Below are positions 35,118-42,919 of a stretch of 60,238 bases of DNA, piece after piece (the first letter of the stretch is position 1; every line of letters starts with the position of its first letter). The stretch is from Bacteriovoracaceae bacterium UBA7317 (GTDB taxonomy: Bacteria > Bdellovibrionota > Bacteriovoracia > Bacteriovoracales > Bacteriovoracaceae), in the NCBI GenBank assembly GCA_002474345.1, contig DKQD01000126.1, positions 1 through 60,238 on the forward strand, written 5' to 3'. A program made the translations under genes and the position numbers. The notes beneath the pieces were generated by a model. That model saw only the letters and a list, made by a program, of their open reading frames with translations. It searched no databases and was not told where the DNA came from.

Positions 35118-36127
35118 GGTTTTCCCTTTTATTAATAATGACAATTTTTAGCCTTTTCTCTTGTGATATTTTGAAGGAGAAAGAATTAGCATCTGATGTA
35201 TTTGAGGCAAAAAAATATGTGGATTGGGCCTATACGCATAAGTTAAGTATTGTTAACCAGCACTATTTTAATGTGGATCAACCTATCTCTAGACCATACT
35301 TGACATGGCAATTGCTGGCAAAGTTTAGTGTTTTAGGTGGCGGGGGTGATGAAGCTTACTCAGAGTGTTTATTTTATAAAGTACCTTATGTTGATAAAAA
35401 AAGAAAAAAGGAAAAAATATTTGGTCAGATTTTATCCAAAAGAATTCCTACAGATAGTGAATGTAATGTAGAAGATAAGTTCCTAAAGAAAGACTTAGTG
35501 ACAGAGGTAGAGAGATTTAAAATATTCTTCTCTAATCAGAAAATACTAGCAAAAAATTCAAAAAGAGAAGTTCCACCGTTCATGTTAACTATAAATTATT
35601 TAAAAAAAGGCAAAATACATTGGTCTTCATTCCCTTTAATAAATCTAAACTCAGAGAATATTAAGTGGGAGATTAAGAAAGATAAAAGTTTTTTAAAAAA
35701 CAGATTAGCTAGATATTCTTCAATTGAGAGAGATGGTTTATTTAAAGGAGGTTATTTTTGGTCTAACCTGGAAAGAGAGGTTACTGATGACTTTAGAGTT
35801 GGCTTGGCCCATCAAAAATACTTTGATGGAAAAGCAATTAGATGTGAGACCTGGAGTAAAAGTTGTAGGAAAAAAGAAGCTTCTTTTTGTCAAAATTGTC
35901 GCTGGGGTTGGTATGAAGTCATTGGTGGAAAGTGTGAAAGGTTTAATGATAAGTTTTGTGGTCAGGATAATTGCGGTACCGTAGGGTGGCCTGCTTGTCC
36001 CAAAGGTCTTGATCAAGAGAAGATATCGTACTTAAAAGGGCATTGCCAAAGATCAAAAGAGAGGGCTTTTTGCCAGAAGGGTCTTCAAAAGGTTTGTGAT
36101 GGAGATGGAGTCGTGATTTGCCTTTAG
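35114..36127 (+). CDS. Uncharacterised Cys-rich lipoprotein, partner of the SUMF1-like protein
   Basis: 337 residues. MRFSLLLIMTIFSLFSC is a lipoprotein signal with the acylated Cys at residue 17. The middle is a globular region without a family I recognise. The last 95 residues contain about 14 Cys (CETWSKSCRKKEASFC, CQNCRWGWYEV, CGQDNCGTVGWPACP and a Cys two residues from the end), suggesting a disulphide-knotted or metal-binding module exposed outside the cytoplasm. The ATG at 35114 overlaps the stop of the SUMF1-like gene, so the two products are made together. Function unknown. Confidence 0.72.
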   Translation: MRFSLLLIMTIFSLFSCDILKEKELASDVFEAKKYVDWAYTHKLSIVNQHYFNVDQPISRPYLTWQLLAKFSVLGGGGDEAYSECLFYKVPYVDKKRKKEKIFGQILSKRIPTDSECNVEDKFLKKDLVTEVERFKIFFSNQKILAKNSKREVPPFMLTINYLKKGKIHWSSFPLINLNSENIKWEIKKDKSFLKNRLARYSSIERDGLFKGGYFWSNLEREVTDDFRVGLAHQKYFDGKAIRCETWSKSCRKKEASFCQNCRWGWYEVIGGKCERFNDKFCGQDNCGTVGWPACPKGLDQEKISYLKGHCQRSKERAFCQKGLQKVCDGDGVVICL

Positions 36128-36220
36128 TTAACCATTTTTAAGTTAACTTTAATTAAAAGAAAAGTCAATTCAACCTATACTTTTGCAATCATATCTATAG
36201 AAGATTCGAAGAAAAAATTT

Positions 36221-37378
36221 TTAAAAGCTTTTGACCTTGGAAAGTTTTCTATAGGCTTTCTTAAGCTTTTCTCCAATTTCCTTATAGTAGCCGAGTGGAG
36301 AGTCCATCCCGAGTGAAATTCTAACAACTCCCCGACCAACTTCATCAGATATACCCATAGCTTTTAAGACATGGCTGGTTACCGGGCTATTATCAGAACA
36401 AGCTGATGAGGTGGTTACAAAAATATTATCAGACTCCAGTTCAATTTGAATCGCTTGGCCATGAATACCTGGGTAAGAAAGGTAAGTCGTTGTACCTAAC
36501 CTTGGCGAGGACTCACCAATAATAACAACCTCTGGAAAGCTATCTTTAATATCTTTCTCAAAAGCATTTCTTGCTAATTCAATTTCTTTGGAGTGGGCTA
36601 ACTTTTCCTCAACGCTTGTTAAGGCAACCGCAAGGGTTTCATTACCAATATAATTTTGTGTACCTCCTCTTAGTCCAGTTTCTTGTCCTCCTCCAATAAT
36701 AAGAGGCTTTAAGAGAGAAGGTTCCTTTGCCAATAGAATGCCTGCTCCTGTAAGGGCTCCTATCTTGTGGCCTGAAAGGATGGCATAATCCATTTCTGAC
36801 TCTTCAAAGTTGAAGTGAGCTTTCCCTATATATTGTGTAGTGTCGCAAAAGAATGGTATGCCGTAGCTATTACATAGTCGACCAATTTCTTTATAGGGCT
36901 GAATAATTCCGCTCTCATTATTTGCGGCCATAATAGATACCATGGCCAATTGGTCTCTTCCTTCTTCTAGCCACTTTTTTAGCACCTCCAGATCGACGAT
37001 GCCTGATTTTGTTGTAGGGAGAGTTTTTATTTCAAAGCCCTCTTTTTGATAATAACTAGCAGTATTTGGAATAGCAGCATGTTCAAAGCCAGAAATAATA
37101 AATGAGGTTTTGTGATTTTTTTTCGCTTCTGAAAGGATTGAGTGGAAGACTGTGGCAATACCCTCAGTTGAGCCTGAGTTAAAAAAGATTTGGTGTTTTT
37201 TTGCCCCTAATATTTTCGCGCAGATACTCCTGGCTTTTTCCATACCCATCAATGTTTTAGTACCGAGGTTGTGGATTGCATTTGGGTTGGCAAAAGGACC
37301 ATCTTCTAATCTTTTTAAAAGGTAGTTTTTCACCTGGGAATCTAAAGGAGCACTTCCATTATAGTCAGCATAAATCAT
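36221..37378 (-). CDS. Cysteine desulfurase (NifS/IscS-like), adjacent to nadA
   Basis: PLP enzyme that takes sulphur from cysteine as a persulphide for Fe-S assembly. Seen: YADYNGSAPLD at the N-terminus, NSGSTEGIATVF, the PLP Lys in LSGHKIGALTGAGIL, GGGQETGLRGGTQN, and the catalytic Cys in SSACSDNSP. 385 residues, group I/NifS-type length. It is cotranscribed with nadA, 22 bases downstream of it. In Bacillus a nifS-like gene neighbours the nad genes and serves NadA; the same role is a reasonable inference here, especially as no iscU-type scaffold gene is adjacent. Confidence 0.93.
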   Translation of the reverse strand: MIYADYNGSAPLDSQVKNYLLKRLEDGPFANPNAIHNLGTKTLMGMEKARSICAKILGAKKHQIFFNSGSTEGIATVFHSILSEAKKNHKTSFIISGFEHAAIPNTASYYQKEGFEIKTLPTTKSGIVDLEVLKKWLEEGRDQLAMVSIMAANNESGIIQPYKEIGRLCNSYGIPFFCDTTQYIGKAHFNFEESEMDYAILSGHKIGALTGAGILLAKEPSLLKPLIIGGGQETGLRGGTQNYIGNETLAVALTSVEEKLAHSKEIELARNAFEKDIKDSFPEVVIIGESSPRLGTTTYLSYPGIHGQAIQIELESDNIFVTTSSACSDNSPVTSHVLKAMGISDEVGRGVVRISLGMDSPLGYYKEIGEKLKKAYRKLSKVKSF

Positions 37379-37400
37379 AAAAAAACCTCCGTGGTCTCTA

Positions 37401-38504
37401 TTACGAAATGGTCATCATCCGATCCAAAGCCAAAAGAGAGTCTCTTTTAATATCTTCTTCGACCTTGATCACGTTAATAGGAGTCCCTGTTTTTATGGCC
37501 TTAAAACTTGCTAAGAGCCATCTTGGTCTGACTCTATACATTGTTGTACAGAGGCACTGGTACGGGGAAAGCGAAAAAATTTTTTTATTAGTGTATTTAT
37601 TGGCAAGACGATTTACAAGGTTTATTTCCGTTCCGACAGCAAATTTAGAACCTTCGGGTGCTTTCCTAATTGTTTCAATAATATAGGCTGTTGAGCCATT
37701 AAGGTCTGCTCCTTGAACGACATCGAACCTACATTCAGGGTGCACAATAACTGTTGTTTCAGGAGAGTCTTTTTTTACATTTTTTATTTGTGAGGTTGTA
37801 AAACCTTGATGAACTGAGCAGAATCCATGCCATAAAATGACTTTGGCGTCTTTAATTTGTTCGTCTGTAAGGCCACCTTTAGGCTTAGTAGGATCATAGA
37901 TGACCATTTTTTCTAGGGGTATCCCCATATCAAAACAAGTATTTCTACCAAGGTGCTGGTCAGGAAAAAATAAGAGCTTTTCTCCTTTATCAAGGGCCCA
38001 ACTGATTATTTTTTGAGCGTTTGACGACGTACAAATACTGCCTTCATATTTTCCAACAAAAGCCTTCAGCTCTGCAGAGCAATTAATATAAGTAACAGGA
38101 ATTATTTTTTCTTCAGTTGCTGTATTTAATCTTTCCCATGCTGCGTCTATTTGCTCTGAGTTGGCCATGTCCGCCATCGAACAACCTGCGTTAAGATCGG
38201 GTAGAATAACTTTTTGACCAGGCTTTGTTAGCATATCTGCTGTTTCTGCCATAAAATGAACACCACAAAAGATGACGTAAGGAGCGCTAAGTTTAGCTGC
38301 TTCTTTAGCGAGGGCCAAAGAATCCCCTGTATAATCAGCAAACTGCACAATATCGTCTTGTTGGTAATGATGTCCTAAAACCACAACATCATTACCCAAT
38401 TCTCGTTTAATTGATGTTATTTCTTTTAAGACTTCCTCATCTGAAAGTTCTGATTCTTTGATTGGTGGAAGGTAGTCAGCAGATGATTCAAATAATTCAA
38501 GCAT
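37401..38504 (-). CDS. nadA: Quinolinate synthase
   Basis: Condenses iminoaspartate with dihydroxyacetone phosphate to quinolinate; needs a [4Fe-4S] cluster. Seen: LGHHYQQDDIVQFADYTGDS, NAGCSMADMAN (Cys108), CTSSNA, FPDQHLGRNT, WHGFCSVHQ (Cys229), HPECRFDVV, FAVGTEINLV and YQCLCTTM (Cys317/319). Cys108, Cys229 and Cys319 correspond in spacing to the cluster ligands of the long Bacillus-type NadA. 367 residues. The cysteine desulfurase gene follows on the same strand. Together with nadB and nadC at 3-6 kb this completes the pathway. Confidence 0.96.
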   Translation of the reverse strand: MLELFESSADYLPPIKESELSDEEVLKEITSIKRELGNDVVVLGHHYQQDDIVQFADYTGDSLALAKEAAKLSAPYVIFCGVHFMAETADMLTKPGQKVILPDLNAGCSMADMANSEQIDAAWERLNTATEEKIIPVTYINCSAELKAFVGKYEGSICTSSNAQKIISWALDKGEKLLFFPDQHLGRNTCFDMGIPLEKMVIYDPTKPKGGLTDEQIKDAKVILWHGFCSVHQGFTTSQIKNVKKDSPETTVIVHPECRFDVVQGADLNGSTAYIIETIRKAPEGSKFAVGTEINLVNRLANKYTNKKIFSLSPYQCLCTTMYRVRPRWLLASFKAIKTGTPINVIKVEEDIKRDSLLALDRMMTIS

Positions 38505-38601
38505 AGGTTCCTCTTAGAGAATATTTATCTTTGCGAAAAGACTTAAAATTTTTTAGGCTTTCTGTAAAGATGATTTTTTGCATCATTTTGGAAAGTGTTT
38601 T

Positions 38602-38630
38602 TTGACTGAGTGTGATGAGTGACCTAAAAT
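38602..38630 (+). promoter_or_regulatory. parA promoter
   Basis: TTGACT (38602-38607), exactly 17 bases, TAAAAT (38625-38630). Lies 67 bases before the parA ATG, in the 192-base region shared with divergent nadA. Confidence 0.65.
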
Positions 38631-38696
38631 TTTATAAAAAAATAAGGTTTGCTTAAAATCCTGATTTTTAGAAAGAAAAATTGAGAGGAGTGATTC

Positions 38697-39470
38697 ATGG
38701 AAGTTATCACAGTAGGCAATAATAAGGGTGGTGTTGGTAAAACAATGCAGTGTTACCAGCTAATTTGTCACCTTGCCAATAAGGGAAACAAAGTTCTGGC
38801 AATAGACCTTGATTCCCAGGCAAATCTTAGTTCCACTTTGGGCGTTCAAATACAAAGGACTCTGATTCCTGAGTGGCTTATTGGGGATGTTCCTTTTCAG
38901 GATCTTGTTATTTCTTCTGAAGGTGAGGGTGACTTTCACGGCAATATCGATATCATTGCCTCTAGTCGTCATTTGGCCAATTTATCAAAGTTACTCATCT
39001 TGTCAGAATCTGAAATAAGAAAAAATGCTGGTAGAAAAGAGAGGCTTTTAAAAAAGAGGATACAGGAAGTTGGCGACTCCTATGATTTTGTTGTCATTGA
39101 TACTCCACCTATTTTGGGAGACGAGCTCATCATGAGCTTAGTTGCTTCAAATAAAATACTTATTCCTACTCAAGCTCAAGATTATTCAATCGATGGTCTA
39201 GAGGAGCTGATGGATACTTTTGAGATTATAAAAGAAACAGAAAATCCTAAGCTTGAGTTTGCCATTATTCCTTCGATGGTTAATGGGAGAAGGAATATAG
39301 AAAAGCAGAGAATGAGTGAACTTGCTCAATCTTTTCACTGTACCCCTGGCATTAGAAATCTTGTTCAGATGCAAGAGTCTATTTCTCTAAAAAAACCTGT
39401 TTTTATGTTGGGAAAAAACAATCAAGGAAAACAGGATTATGATGCTTTATGGGAGGCCCTTAATCTTTAA
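38697..39470 (+). CDS. parA: ParA-family partition ATPase
   Basis: Deviant-Walker ATPase of chromosome or plasmid partition. Walker A is NNKGGVGKTMQC (residues about 8-19; KGGVGKT intact but the usual Thr-rich continuation is replaced), then LAIDLDSQANLSSTLG, and the Walker B region VVIDTPPILGDELI. 257 residues, no N-terminal helix-turn-helix, so it is the short chromosomal-type ParA. Ribosome binding site GAGAGGAG. parB follows 41 bases downstream from its true ATG. Confidence 0.92.
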   Translation: MEVITVGNNKGGVGKTMQCYQLICHLANKGNKVLAIDLDSQANLSSTLGVQIQRTLIPEWLIGDVPFQDLVISSEGEGDFHGNIDIIASSRHLANLSKLLILSESEIRKNAGRKERLLKKRIQEVGDSYDFVVIDTPPILGDELIMSLVASNKILIPTQAQDYSIDGLEELMDTFEIIKETENPKLEFAIIPSMVNGRRNIEKQRMSELAQSFHCTPGIRNLVQMQESISLKKPVFMLGKNNQGKQDYDALWEALNL

Positions 39471-39511
39471 TTTTTTTCAACAATACTTAACACAAGGACG
39501 TGGAGTGTATT

Positions 39512-40423
39512 ATGGCCAAGAATTTTGCACCAAGAGTTTCAAAAAAAGAAAGAAAAACCGTTTCACTAGCAGATAGACTTGATCACGATATTTTCAAAAT
39601 CTCAGACGATAAGCTTCTTAAGGGTGCTAAATTAGAAGAAGTTTCTCTTAAAAATATTAATGTTAAAGAGCAGGTAAGAACCAAGTTTGATGATAAGTCC
39701 TTGAAGGATTTAGCTGAAAATATTAAGGCAAATGGCCTTATTCAACCGCTTGTTGTGCATAGAGAAAATGGTTTATTAACTCTTATATGTGGTGAGCGCC
39801 GCTATAGGGCGATGACTTCTATCGATATGAAGAAGGCTCCCTGTTTTATTCTGGACGATAAATCAGAAGAAGAGTTAATGGCCATTCAATTTTCTGAAAA
39901 CTCTTCCCGGGAAGAGCTTCATTACATAGATAAAGCAGATGGAATTTATGCTTACAAAAAATCAACTGATGCTTCTGAAAGAAAGATTCAAGCTGCTTTA
40001 GGAATATCTAAGTCAGAAGTGCATAGAAGTATATTATTAGGAAAGCTTCCTAAAGAATTGAGAGAAGCAGCGAAGGTATTTGACATAGAAAAGTACGTTC
40101 TTCTTGAGTTTGGTGCTTTGGAAGAAGGACCTATGCAAAAAATGATTTTTGAAAAAATAAAAAATGGTGAGATAAGAAAACGCACTGAATTGAGGAAGAT
40201 TTTAAAGGGTACGGTTGCTCCAGGTAGAGGGAAGGGAGTATCAAAGAAGGCGGTTAAGAAAAAGAGCGCCCCTTCTGCTAATGAATTTATTAAAGCTATG
40301 CGTGAGAAAACGAAGGACCTTAATTTGGATAAGGATATGAAGGACCTTCTTAAAACCCTCGTTAAAGAGGCAAAAACCGAGATAAAAAAAACATCGAAAA
40401 AAGCTACTCACCCTAATGATTAG
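39512..40423 (+). CDS. parB: ParB-family centromere-binding protein
   Basis: CTP-dependent DNA clamp that pairs with ParA. The N-terminal ParB/Srx domain has VKEQVRTKFDDKSLKDL, IKANGLIQPLVV and the CTP-binding GERRYRAM, with NSSREELH; a helix-turn-helix follows (IQAALGISKSEVHRSILLG). The C-terminal 60 residues are Lys-rich and helical (dimerisation/linker region). The ATG at 39512 is preferred to the in-frame GTG at 39500. 303 residues. I found no full 16-base parS-like palindrome (TGTTTCACGTGAAACA type) in the window, so its target lies elsewhere or differs. gdh follows 47 bases later. Confidence 0.92.
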   Translation: MAKNFAPRVSKKERKTVSLADRLDHDIFKISDDKLLKGAKLEEVSLKNINVKEQVRTKFDDKSLKDLAENIKANGLIQPLVVHRENGLLTLICGERRYRAMTSIDMKKAPCFILDDKSEEELMAIQFSENSSREELHYIDKADGIYAYKKSTDASERKIQAALGISKSEVHRSILLGKLPKELREAAKVFDIEKYVLLEFGALEEGPMQKMIFEKIKNGEIRKRTELRKILKGTVAPGRGKGVSKKAVKKKSAPSANEFIKAMREKTKDLNLDKDMKDLLKTLVKEAKTEIKKTSKKATHPND

Positions 40424-40427
40424 GGTG
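40409..40427 (+). other. Perfect hairpin spanning the parB stop codon
   Basis: CACCCTAA (40409-40416) pairs with TTAGGGTG (40420-40427) over a three-base loop, 8 GC-containing pairs, and contains the parB stop codon. It is not followed by a T-run, so it is not a standard intrinsic terminator; it may stabilise the parAB transcript end or mark a processing site before the dehydrogenase gene. Confidence 0.5.
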
Positions 40428-40470
40428 TAGATTTAGAAAAATTTGATAACAAGCTAAAGGGAGAATAATC

Positions 40471-41730
40471 ATGAGCCTTTTTGAAAGCCCCCTCTATAAG
40501 GATGCGCTAGAACAATTAGAAGTGGCTTCATATACGATGAGTTTAGATCCTAATGTTTTAGATCGTTTAAAATATCCAAAGAGGGCCTTACAGGTTTCAG
40601 TACCCATTAGGCTCGATGACGGAACTGTTAAAACTTTCATGGGGTTTAGGGTTCAACATAATATGACAATTGGACCTGGAAAAGGTGGGATTCGTTATCA
40701 CCCCAATGTTGACCTCTCTGAAACGGCTGCTTTGGCCATGCTGATGACCTTTAAGTGTGCTCTGGTAGGACTTCCTTTAGGTGGCGCTAAGGGTGGGATT
40801 ATGGTTGATCCAAACAATCTATCTCGTCAGGAGCTTCAATCGTTAACAAGAAGATATTGCACTGAAATCAACATGATTATAGGTCCTTCAACAGATATAC
40901 CAGCTCCTGATATTGGAACAGATGCTCAAACGATGGCCTGGTTTATGGATACCTATTCCCAATTAAAAGGTTATACGATACCTGGAGTAGTAACAGGTAA
41001 ACCTATTGCTGTCGGAGGCTCTTTGGGAAGAGCAGAAGCAACTGGGAAAGGAGTTGCATTCTGCGTGAACTTTGCTGCCCAAAAAATGGGGTTAACTATG
41101 GGTAGCAATACTACTGTCGCTATTCACGGTTTTGGAAAAGTTGGTATTCCTGCAGCTCAAGATTTACATGCAGAAGGAGTTAAGATTGTTGCAATCAGTG
41201 ATGTTTCAGGTGCAATCTATGATAAAAATGGAATTGATCTTCAAAAAGCAGTTGATTGGGTTGATAGCAGAAGGTTTTTAAAGGACATGCCTGGTGCAAC
41301 AGTGATTTCTAATGAGGAGCTTCTGGCTTTAGATGTTGATGTGCTAATTCCTGCAGCAATTGATGGTGTCGTGACAAAGGACAACTGTGATAATGTTAAG
41401 GCGAAAATCATTGCTGAGGGTGCTAATGGTCCACTTACTAAACATGCGATTGAGCACTTGTCCAATAAAGGCGTCTTTATTATACCAGATATCTTATGTA
41501 ATGCCGGTGGTGTTGTTGTCTCTTACTTCGAGTGGGTCCAGGGTCTTCAGAATTTTTTCTGGGATTTAGACCGAATTAATGAAGAGCTTCATGGAATCTT
41601 AAAAAGGGCTTTTGATGAAGTTTGTGAAGCTAAAGATAAATACGATACAGATATGAAAAAGGCTGCTTTTATAGTCGCTTTAGGAAAACTTTTTATGGCC
41701 ATGAGGCTTAGAGGACTATTTCCATCTTAG
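40471..41730 (+). CDS. gdhA: Glutamate dehydrogenase (Glu/Leu/Phe/Val family)
   Basis: Oxidative deamination of glutamate (or the reverse) linking amino acid and central metabolism. Seen: MGFRVQHNMTIGPGKGGIRYH, PLGGAKGGIMVDP (catalytic Lys), DIPAPDIGTDAQTMAW, IHGFGKVGIPAAQDL (NAD(P) fold), LIPAAIDGVV and AEGANGPLT. 419 residues, hexameric class. Glutamate is the best guess: the family also holds leucine dehydrogenases, but those are shorter. Ribosome binding site AAAGGGAG. It lies behind parAB on the same strand. Confidence 0.94.
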   Translation: MSLFESPLYKDALEQLEVASYTMSLDPNVLDRLKYPKRALQVSVPIRLDDGTVKTFMGFRVQHNMTIGPGKGGIRYHPNVDLSETAALAMLMTFKCALVGLPLGGAKGGIMVDPNNLSRQELQSLTRRYCTEINMIIGPSTDIPAPDIGTDAQTMAWFMDTYSQLKGYTIPGVVTGKPIAVGGSLGRAEATGKGVAFCVNFAAQKMGLTMGSNTTVAIHGFGKVGIPAAQDLHAEGVKIVAISDVSGAIYDKNGIDLQKAVDWVDSRRFLKDMPGATVISNEELLALDVDVLIPAAIDGVVTKDNCDNVKAKIIAEGANGPLTKHAIEHLSNKGVFIIPDILCNAGGVVVSYFEWVQGLQNFFWDLDRINEELHGILKRAFDEVCEAKDKYDTDMKKAAFIVALGKLFMAMRLRGLFPS

Positions 41731-41743
41731 TCGGAAAAAAGCT

Positions 41744-42241
41744 ATGTTTCGCTTCTTTCTAGGTTTGTTTCTTTTTTGGGGGGGAACCTTTTTTTTCCCC
41801 TCTATAAATCCCGCTAAAGTTAATTTTAAAATTTATGACCCTCAAAATATTGAGGAAAGTCTAAGGAGCGCCTGCACTTTGATGAAAAAAAACAGCTTGA
41901 TTTCTAAAAGGCATTCAATGGCTTTTTTTGATTGTATGGGAGAGAAGGTTAATGTTAGGTCATTTTGTTTAAAAATGATAAAAATAAAAAAAATGCCTAA
42001 TGTAAGTAAGAGGCCTTTTTTAAGAGGAGTTGTTTATAAGGAAGGAAAGGCCCTTTGCCAATTCGGTAGTTCAGCTGTTCTTACCTTTAATTTGAAAGAT
42101 TTTAAAAATGATGTTGAAGACTCAATAGAACTTTGTAAAAAGTTGAGAAAGAGTTACGCTTTTGATCTAAAAGAGTTTCATTTTTATAGAGGAAAAAGTG
42201 ATAAAAGGTCTTGTTATTATTCACAGGAAAAAAATCTTTGA
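41744..42241 (+). CDS. Uncharacterised 165-residue exported or membrane-anchored protein
   Basis: No family recognised. An N-terminal hydrophobic stretch (FRFFLGLFLFWGGTFFFP) could be a signal peptide or anchor. The rest is basic and holds six Cys (in SACTLM, FDCMG, SFCLKM, ALCQFG, ELCKKL and RSCYY), fairly evenly spaced, which fits a disulphide-stabilised exported domain. It begins 13 bases after the glutamate dehydrogenase stop, possibly read through from it. Confidence 0.65.
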   Translation: MFRFFLGLFLFWGGTFFFPSINPAKVNFKIYDPQNIEESLRSACTLMKKNSLISKRHSMAFFDCMGEKVNVRSFCLKMIKIKKMPNVSKRPFLRGVVYKEGKALCQFGSSAVLTFNLKDFKNDVEDSIELCKKLRKSYAFDLKEFHFYRGKSDKRSCYYSQEKNL

Positions 42242-42367
42242 ACTCTTTATAAATTTAATGGTTTCATTGAAATAAATTATCTAATAATTCCTATATTTTA
42301 TTCAATCCTTAAAATATTTTTAGTTGCAATAAAAGAAAATAATTCAACTTATTTTAAGAGGAACAAA

Positions 42368-42919
42368 ATGTTTACGTCATCAACAAAAGGTCTCTATTTA
42401 AGGGGAAAAAAAATTTTAAAAATAAATATTTTTGGTTACTCAAATAATGGTTTACCTGGAATTGAAATTTTAGGTTTGGGAAGGAAAGGAAGGCCATTAA
42501 AGGAAAAGTTTATTTATCTTTTCAGGAGTCAAAATAAAACAATACCCTTAAAGAGGTTTGTCTTAGTTATTGAGGGGCTGGAGTCTGTAAAAAAACTGTT
42601 GTGGGAAGATTTTAGATGGTTAGAGTTACCAATTTATTTATTACTATGTTCTCTATGCAAATTTATTCCAATTAAAAAGTTAGATAATTGTCTTTCAGTA
42701 GGAAAAGTCGACATTGATGGAAACATAATTTCATTAATGTTGGATGCTGAGAGAAATGAGCTCTTCAATGCTAATAAGATATTCTTTTCAAGATACATGG
42801 GAAAAGTTAGTGAAGTATTACTTAAAGAAAAAAAAGAGATACCTTTAGAGGAGATGTTTTTTTATCTACCCTTTCATAAAATATCCTACAGAAAGTGGAC
42901 AGAAGACTTTTTAAATTGA
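42368..42919 (+). CDS. Stand-alone ComM/YifB N-terminal (ChlI-like) domain protein
   Basis: 183 residues. NGLPGIEILGLGRKG, then IPLKRFVLVIEGL and LELPIYLLLCSL, then LSVGKVDIDGNIISLM follow the order and spacing of the N-terminal domain of ComM/YifB-type Mg-chelatase-like proteins (DIxxGLPGFxIVGLP...FPxxRITVNLAPADLRKEG...DLPIAL...GELSLDG). In ComM this Lon-protease-like domain precedes an AAA helicase that drives branch migration of incoming DNA in transformation. Here the protein ends after the domain; no Walker motifs follow in any frame before the convergent pfkA gene. The position equivalent to the conserved Ser/Lys region is diverged. Ribosome binding site AAGAGGA. Identification is by motif order; moderately sure. 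Confidence 0.62.
   Translation: MFTSSTKGLYLRGKKILKINIFGYSNNGLPGIEILGLGRKGRPLKEKFIYLFRSQNKTIPLKRFVLVIEGLESVKKLLWEDFRWLELPIYLLLCSLCKFIPIKKLDNCLSVGKVDIDGNIISLMLDAERNELFNANKIFFSRYMGKVSEVLLKEKKEIPLEEMFFYLPFHKISYRKWTEDFLN

Noticed and set aside
36126..36148. AGTTAAC/GTTAACT hairpin after the Cys-rich lipoprotein gene
   Set aside because: Seven mostly A-T pairs with no T-run; too weak to call a terminator, and such words are common in this DNA.
38505..40470. parS site
   Set aside because: Only half-site-like GTTTCA or GTTTCAC words occur; no 16-base palindrome of the usual type.
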